Source of the DNA: Blastomussa wellsi
Taxonomy: Eukaryota > Cnidaria > Anthozoa > Scleractinia > Plerogyridae
Length of the DNA: 64,000 bases
Direction of reading: 5' to 3'
NCBI GenBank assembly: GCA_947652115.1
Contig: OX393569.1
Location: forward strand, 13,244,151-13,308,150
Position 1 is the first letter of the stretch. Every line of letters begins with the position of its first letter. Positions 59,319 through 64,000 of this stretch are shown piece after piece. A model generated the notes under the pieces. The model did not search any database and had not been told where the DNA came from. It saw only the letters and a program-made list of their open reading frames with translations. Both the position numbers and the translations under genes were made by a program.

Positions 59319-60558
59319 GACTAAATACAGGAATCGATCCGAGACCAATAAAGAGAAAAGGCAAGAGCACCGAGTAGAGGCGAACCCTGGTTACTCGGAT
59401 CACGAGCGATCCACTTTATCACAAGACCACCGAGGTCCGGTTGCTGAACCCTAAAAAAATTAAGAATTTATCGTGTTACCCTTACTATTCTTGAGAGCTA
59501 ACCGTAAACAGGCTAACCGCAGTGCTCAGTATCGATCAGTAGGCTAACCAGAGTGCTATAGTAGGCTAACCGGAGTGCTATAGTAGGCTAACCGGAGTGC
59601 TATAGTAGGCTAACCGGAGTGCTATAGTAGGCTAACCAGAGTGCTATAGTAGGCTAACCGGAGTGCTATAGTAGGCTAACCGGAGTGCTATAGTAGGCTA
59701 ACCGGAGTGCTATAGTAGGCTAACCGGAGTGCTATAGTAGGCTAACCAGAGTGCTATAGTAGGCTAACCGGAGTGCTATAGTAGGCTAACCGGAGTGCTA
59801 TAGTAGGCTAACCGGAGTGCTATAGTAGGCTAACCGGAGTGCTATAGTAGGCTAACCGGAGTGCTCACTAGGCTAACCGGAATGCTCACTAGGCTAACCG
59901 GAGTGCTATAGTAGGCTAACCAGAGTGCTATAGTAGGCTAACCGGAGTGCTATAGTAGGCTAACCGGAGTGCTATAGTAGGCTAACCGGAGTGCTATAGT
60001 AGGCTAACCGGAGTGCTATAGTAGGCTAACCAGAGTGCTATAGTAGGCTAACCGGAGTGCTATAGTAGGCTAACCGGAGTGCTATAGTAGGCTAACCGGA
60101 GTGCTATAGTAGGCTAACCGGAGTGCTATAGTAGGCTAACCGGAGTGCTATAGTAGGCTAACCGGAGTGCTCACTAGGCTAACCGGAATGCTCACTAGGC
60201 TAACCGGAGTGCTATAGTAGGCTAATCTGAGTGCTATAGTAGGCTAACCGGAGTGCTCACTAGGCTAACCAGAGTGCTATAGTAGGCTAATCTGAGTGCT
60301 ATAGTAGGCTAACCGGAGTGCTCACTAGGCTAACCTGAGTGCTCAGTAGCCTAACCGGAGTGCTCACTAGGCTAACCTGAGTGCTCAGTAGGCTAACCGG
60401 AGTGCTATAGTAGGCTAACCGGAGTGCTCACTAGGCTAACCTGAGTGCTTAGTAGGCTAACCGCAGTGCTATAGTAAGCTAACCATACTCGTTCCCAGTA
60501 CATTAGGAGTTCGGATCGATTCCTGTATTTAGTCGCTGCCGTGAATAAAGTCTATTGA
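59319..60558. repeat. Element with inverted ends carrying a 22-bp minisatellite
   Basis: GACTAAATACAGGAATCGAT at 59319 is mirrored by ATCGATTCCTGTATTTAGTC ending at 60534, and the CAATAGAC...CACG sequence seen at 58875 is mirrored just beyond it (to 60558). Between them a 22-bp unit, TAGGCTAACCGGAGTGCTAT plus AG, is repeated roughly 40-45 times (about 59505-60485), with variants ending GCTCAC or GCTCAG that are more common towards the right. There are no spacers, so this is not a CRISPR array. Confidence 0.9.
59345..59445 (-). repeat. tRNA-like SINE head (antisense) beside the minisatellite
   Basis: On the minus strand the segment reads ACCTCGGTGGTCTTGTGATA then GTAACCAGGGTTCGCCTC, resembling tRNA A-box and B-box regions. 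It does not fold into an obvious intact tRNA and has no acceptor pairing that I can confirm, so a SINE-type remnant is more likely than a functional tRNA gene. Confidence 0.4.
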
Positions 60559-61205
60559 GTGTCGTAAAACCGACATTAAATATTCATTAACTACCTTCAT
60601 CCGAACAACATCTGCTCGGACACCAACTAGAAAAAAAGAAAAGATTTATTAGGATGTTAAAGTTGTTGATAGAGGAGACAACGAACCTACAACTTTTTAA
60701 TGTACAGGTCCACTTTCATAATTCAATTCTATATTACCATTATTTCCCTGTTCTAACGACAAAGAGCCTGGAACAGGCTGTCTTGCAGCCTACATTTGTC
60801 GGGGTATAATATTTAGAAGAAACGAAAACTCAAATCTCCGTTGACAGCACAAACAAACTGATGCAATTTAGTTTTTACCTGTTGCAAATCCCGTGTTGCG
60901 CGCAGTAAACTATCGTTAGGTAATGATGTATTGAATGCAAATTCTTTCGAAAACTGGGTCACATTCATCAGAAAATGAGGACCAGTTGGAAGAGAGGCGG
61001 AAGGCGCGATCAAGCATAGTTTTAATAAGCCGCTGAATGTGATCGGCTGAAAATGGTGTTTTCTCGACTGAGTTACCCAGACAGGTTAATTAATTCCACC
61101 ATCTCGCGATTACCGCGTTCGCCGATCGAGGAAAAATACGAAAAAATTAGCCGTCTACGAGTTACCAGCTGTTAACCATGAATTAAATCCTGTTCGCGTT
61201 GTTCT
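60559..61205. other. Intergenic stretch, possible small minus-strand exons unproven
   Basis: A minus-strand ATG at 60968 opens 30 codons up to a good GTAAAA donor at 60878, but the next plausible acceptor (near 60629) leads to a stop after nine codons and no family is recognised. Nothing else was found. Confidence 0.3.
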
Positions 61206-61760
61206 GCCATTTTCTAGACCAGGCTTCAGCGGATATTGTACGAGCACAACTCAAAGATCTGAGCAAGAAAATTCAAGTGACCATCCAGCGCATGCTTATT
61301 AGCCACAAGATCAAACAACATCTGAAACCGCGCGAAGTTAAGCAGTCTATTGTCAACCAACAATCTATGTTAAATGTGACCTGTGTGATGCAGGTTATGT
61401 TACACGCGGCGGCATTTGCATCAACACGTGGACCAGCACAAGAATGCGTCTTCCTCCATTGGAAAACATTTCCGTGTGAAACATTCTTATGTGCCCAATG
61501 ATCTTACAAAGAATTTTGCCATCTTAAAAAGTGAAGAAAAGTTTGACTGTCTCATTTGTTAAGTCTCAATGTGCAATTCGTGCGAAAGTTTTTTAATCAG
61601 TTTTAATTATGTTATTCCTTCATGGCTTTTACACTCCTTTTTACATGTTCATACTTTACATACATTTACTTTGTTTTATATTTATACCTATGCAAATTTT
61701 TATCTTCACTTTTAAGCTTGATAATGACCGAAGTTCGGTCGAAACGTCCCCCCCCCCCCC
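61206..61760 (+). mobile_element. Penelope-like retroelement D, 3' part with dead GIY-YIG domain
   Basis: The plus strand reads QASADIVRAQLKDLSKKI and then a KCDLCDAGYV segment of a GIY-YIG domain, after which frames shift; KHSYVPNDL-like and FAILKS-like tail pieces follow in other frames. The 3' tail ends with a short hairpin GACCGAAGTTCGGTC followed by GAAACGTCC (61725-61749), then a C run. Only the C-terminal part of the element is present. Confidence 0.7.
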
Positions 61761-61880
61761 CCCGGAGCTTCATAAAGCTCTTCGGAACCTCTAATTTCAT
61801 TGGGTCTTGATACCACGAAGCTCTATTGTTTTAGGGGGAAGAAAAAAACGTGGTGCTACGTCGGTGGGAAGTATAACAAG

Positions 61881-62083
61881 ATAATAAGTTTTATCAACTG
61901 GGTTGATAATGTGAATTGGCCACCGTAAGGAGATTCGAGAGCTGACGTTTCGAGCGTTAGCCCTTCGTCGGAGCGAATCCAACGAAGGGCGCCGACCAAT
62001 GGCTAACGCTCAAAACGTCAGCTCTCGAATCTCTTTACGGGGCCCAATTCACATTAGCAACCCAGTTGATAAAACTTATTATC
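61881..62083. repeat. Inverted pair of Penelope-like 3' ends
   Basis: The left arm starts ATAATAAGTTTTATCAACTG and the right arm is its complement ending at 62083, each about 90 bp. Each arm is the 3' terminal segment of Penelope-like copies A/B, including the conserved GCTGACGTTTCGAGCGTTAG motif. The left side continues outward (to about 61830) into more of the same element (TACGTCGGTGGGAAGTATAA). Confidence 0.8.
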
Positions 62084-62384
62084 TATTGTTTTAGGGCTAG
62101 GTCTATTGTTAGTATTGTTTGTATATAATTTTCCCAGCCAGTCCTATGAGACGTTCCGAACAGGAAATGTCGCGCGCTGCTTTTATCGTTAGTTTTCACT
62201 TCAAATTGTTTTAACATTTTACATTGAGTGATTAAAAACAATTCCTTGTGCTGTTCAATCTCGCTAACTGGAACCTTAAGGGCAATCGAAAGTGGAGGGA
62301 GTCATCAGCAAACAATTTTCAAATATGCGATTGATTACATCACAGGAAATAATTATAGTATTTGTCGAGTGTCTATGGACAGTG
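62084..62384. other. 3' flank of the secreted-protein gene
   Basis: AT-rich and non-coding. It must contain the 3' UTR of the minus-strand gene ending at 62385. No clear poly(A) signal was identified. Confidence 0.35.
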
Positions 62385-63236
62385 TCACGAAGTTGAAGAT
62401 TTCATCAAAAGTAGAGTCGCCAATGGCACAGCGTACAGGAAACCATTTCCCGATAAAAGTATTCCAACATTTCGATTGTCACTGCTTTTTGGTGCGGTGA
62501 TTTTGGTAACATCTGTTACGGCTCGGGTTTTAACAAAAAACAAACTATTCTCCACTGATATCGGTAGTGAACTGTCGGTAATATCATCGACAGTACTGTG
62601 TTGGCATTTCTCGATGTCCACCTGGTAAATCTTCCCGACTTGCAAGTGCCGAGATGCGTTTGCAAACGAAGACACGTAAAAACGAATCTCCTCTTTGACT
62701 CCGCTGGAGCTGTTCTTGAAGTTAGTCGGAACAATAGTGTAGTTGCAACCACTGTCGTTTGTCAAAGGCATGTTATCGCAGAAACTCCAATCAATCGAAT
62801 AAACCTTGCCCTCTTGAGCTGTGAAATAACTCAGTTCCTGATCACTTCCGTAAAGCTTGTTAATAGTCCGTGTGTAGTGTTCACATGTTCCTGTCTCGGC
62901 TGGCCTGGCACGACCTATAAAGCGTGTACTGGACTTAGCAAATACTTGGATGTGTGTTCTAACATGAGATGTCTTGTTCAAGAGTTTCCAAACTGTGCAA
63001 AACCGCGTATTAAAGTGCACACAGGAACACTCGGCGGAAATGGTCTTTCCAACGATGGATACATTTTGCCACATGTCGTTGAGACCCTGAGTCAAGCATT
63101 GGCGATTATTGGACTCGCCATGCACAGTGGATAACGAACTGTTAATGCGACCGCCGTCCTCTTGTTGGGCTTCTGCACTTAAGGCTGTCAAAGCTATGAA
63201 AACTAACCAAAATCTGCAAGAAAGAGTATTACTCAT
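62385..63236 (-). CDS. Secreted or GPI-anchored cysteine-containing glycoprotein, unrecognised family
   Basis: One uninterrupted 283-codon frame starts with ATG at 63236 and ends with TGA at 62385. Residues 1-24 form a signal peptide (hydrophobic FWLVFIALTAL, likely cut after SAEA). The mature part has eight cysteines (including ECSC) and seven N-glycosylation sequons (for example NVS, NKT, NYT, NAS). The C-terminus (about residues 256-283) is hydrophobic with a very short polar tail, fitting either a GPI-attachment signal or a membrane anchor. No domain was recognised, so no function is proposed. The frame is intronless and sits in a repeat-rich area, but the coherent signal peptide, sequons and tail argue for a real gene. 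A 178-codon frame on the opposite strand is its shadow. Confidence 0.75.
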   Translation of the reverse strand: MSNTLSCRFWLVFIALTALSAEAQQEDGGRINSSLSTVHGESNNRQCLTQGLNDMWQNVSIVGKTISAECSCVHFNTRFCTVWKLLNKTSHVRTHIQVFAKSSTRFIGRARPAETGTCEHYTRTINKLYGSDQELSYFTAQEGKVYSIDWSFCDNMPLTNDSGCNYTIVPTNFKNSSSGVKEEIRFYVSSFANASRHLQVGKIYQVDIEKCQHSTVDDITDSSLPISVENSLFFVKTRAVTDVTKITAPKSSDNRNVGILLSGNGFLYAVPLATLLLMKSSTS

Positions 63237-64000
63237 TGCGCTAAATATCTGAAATCGGCAGCCCGCCTGTTGAGAAATCAGTAATGAAGAAGCGGAAAGA
63301 TGCGGAGCCTTTGACTAAGACGTCCACCTTCGCAAAATGTCAAAACAAAAGACTCCATTTTCAAAACAATACTGGAATTTCATCCGGTGTTTCTGAAACT
63401 TCCTAAACAGTTATTGTGCTAGTTTACCGAGCGGAGGCACGCAACACTCTCCCAGGGTTTTGGTAATGATAATAAATGTGACAAAATACAAATAGAGAAT
63501 CAAAAAGCAGGCTCTTTCTCGGTGAGAGAACCCTGTGAAACTCAACAGTGACGTAAAACACAGAACGAACAAGACAACAAAGAACCTCGAAACAATATAG
63601 AACAGAAAAACAATAGCTCAAAAACAAATAAAAAGTCACAGGTTTTCCAACGGAGATAAACCCAAAAAGCAATGCTATCGTCAGTTAACCTTTTCTGTCC
63701 GGTTGAATTATTCGCTCAGGGAAGTATAATGTTCGGATTATTGCAAAGTGGAAATATTTGCAAAAATTAATTTTCTTTAATGCATGTCAAGACGAATGTC
63801 TACCTTGTGCTGTCTTTGGGGTAGATAGCCTTGATAACGAGGGCGATGTTGAAATGCCTCGAAAATTGGTGCGCTCTCATACTGCTGCCAGGTCAAGTGG
63901 AAATGTGATGTTTTAGTTTTAAACATGTGTTAAGACATTCTCTATCTTAAATCGGTTTCCATCAGATGTACTATCATCATCAGCCCTTATCGTGCCATGT
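63237..64000. other. Upstream flank of the secreted-protein gene, nothing firm
   Basis: The promoter of the minus-strand gene at 62385-63236 should lie here, but no core motif stands out. No other gene or repeat was recognised. Confidence 0.35.

Noticed and set aside
59345..59445. A functional tRNA gene on the minus strand
   Set aside because: A- and B-box-like segments are present but no complete cloverleaf could be supported; a SINE-type remnant is likelier.
59505..60485. CRISPR-like appearance of a regularly repeated unit
   Set aside because: Units are contiguous with no variable spacers, and the context is an animal genome; it is a minisatellite.
60620..60968. A two-exon minus-strand mini-gene starting at 60968
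   Set aside because: The donor is good, but the following exon stops after nine codons and no family is recognisable.
62598..63134. A 178-codon plus-strand frame
   Set aside because: It is the antisense shadow of the secreted-protein gene, which has a signal peptide and sequons.

Overview
This window looks like animal nuclear DNA, most consistent with an anthozoan cnidarian such as a stony coral or sea anemone. The reasons are intron-rich animal genes with consensus GT-AG junctions, one of them an AKAP10/D-AKAP2 orthologue (an animal family). There is also a dense, varied repeat load: Penelope-like elements with GIY-YIG domains, BEL/Pao, L1-like LINEs, tRNA-type SINEs, many foldback MITEs and minisatellites. 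The taxon is an inference, because no alignment could be run.

Four gene loci are supported and a fifth enters from the left. (1) At 1206-1310 (-) lies the first exon of a membrane-anchored gene, probably SPFH-like. It is head-to-head, 443 bp away, with (2) a complete four-exon SPFH/Band 7 gene at 1754-6287 (+). (3) At 9441-23482 (-) is a complete 4-hydroxyphenylpyruvate dioxygenase gene (HPD) of 15 coding exons and 385 residues; its start codon is the last three bases of exon 1. (4) At 31666-57452 (+) is an AKAP10-like gene with 11 visible coding exons. One RGS-region exon is missing from the visible sequence and may lie in the assembly gap at 46301-46500. (5) At 62385-63236 (-) is a one-exon gene for an unrecognised secreted or GPI-anchored, cysteine-rich glycoprotein.

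The space between and inside these genes is repeat-rich. HPD intron 2 holds two inverted, truncated Penelope-like copies and a 200-N gap. The HPD-AKAP10 intergenic region (23.5-31.6 kb) holds an L1-like LINE split by a MITE, then a Penelope-like element interrupted by a MITE and by a second LINE with a 9-bp target duplication. AKAP10 introns carry a BEL/Pao LTR element (35840-41245) inside a degenerate minisatellite, inverted SINEs, a 213-bp triplication, and a large GCAAGGCCTGCAGAAACAGC-type minisatellite holding a third LINE and the second gap. Downstream of AKAP10 a 22-bp minisatellite of roughly 1 kb sits between inverted repeats, followed by more Penelope remnants.

The genes show no shared pathway. 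HPD acts in tyrosine catabolism, AKAP10 anchors PKA to membranes, and SPFH proteins scaffold membrane domains. No defence island, CRISPR array or operon-like system was seen. The most unusual points are the divergent membrane-protein pair, a four-cysteine zinc-ribbon-like motif in the AKAP10 RGS insert, the missing AKAP10 exon, and the nested repeat architectures.
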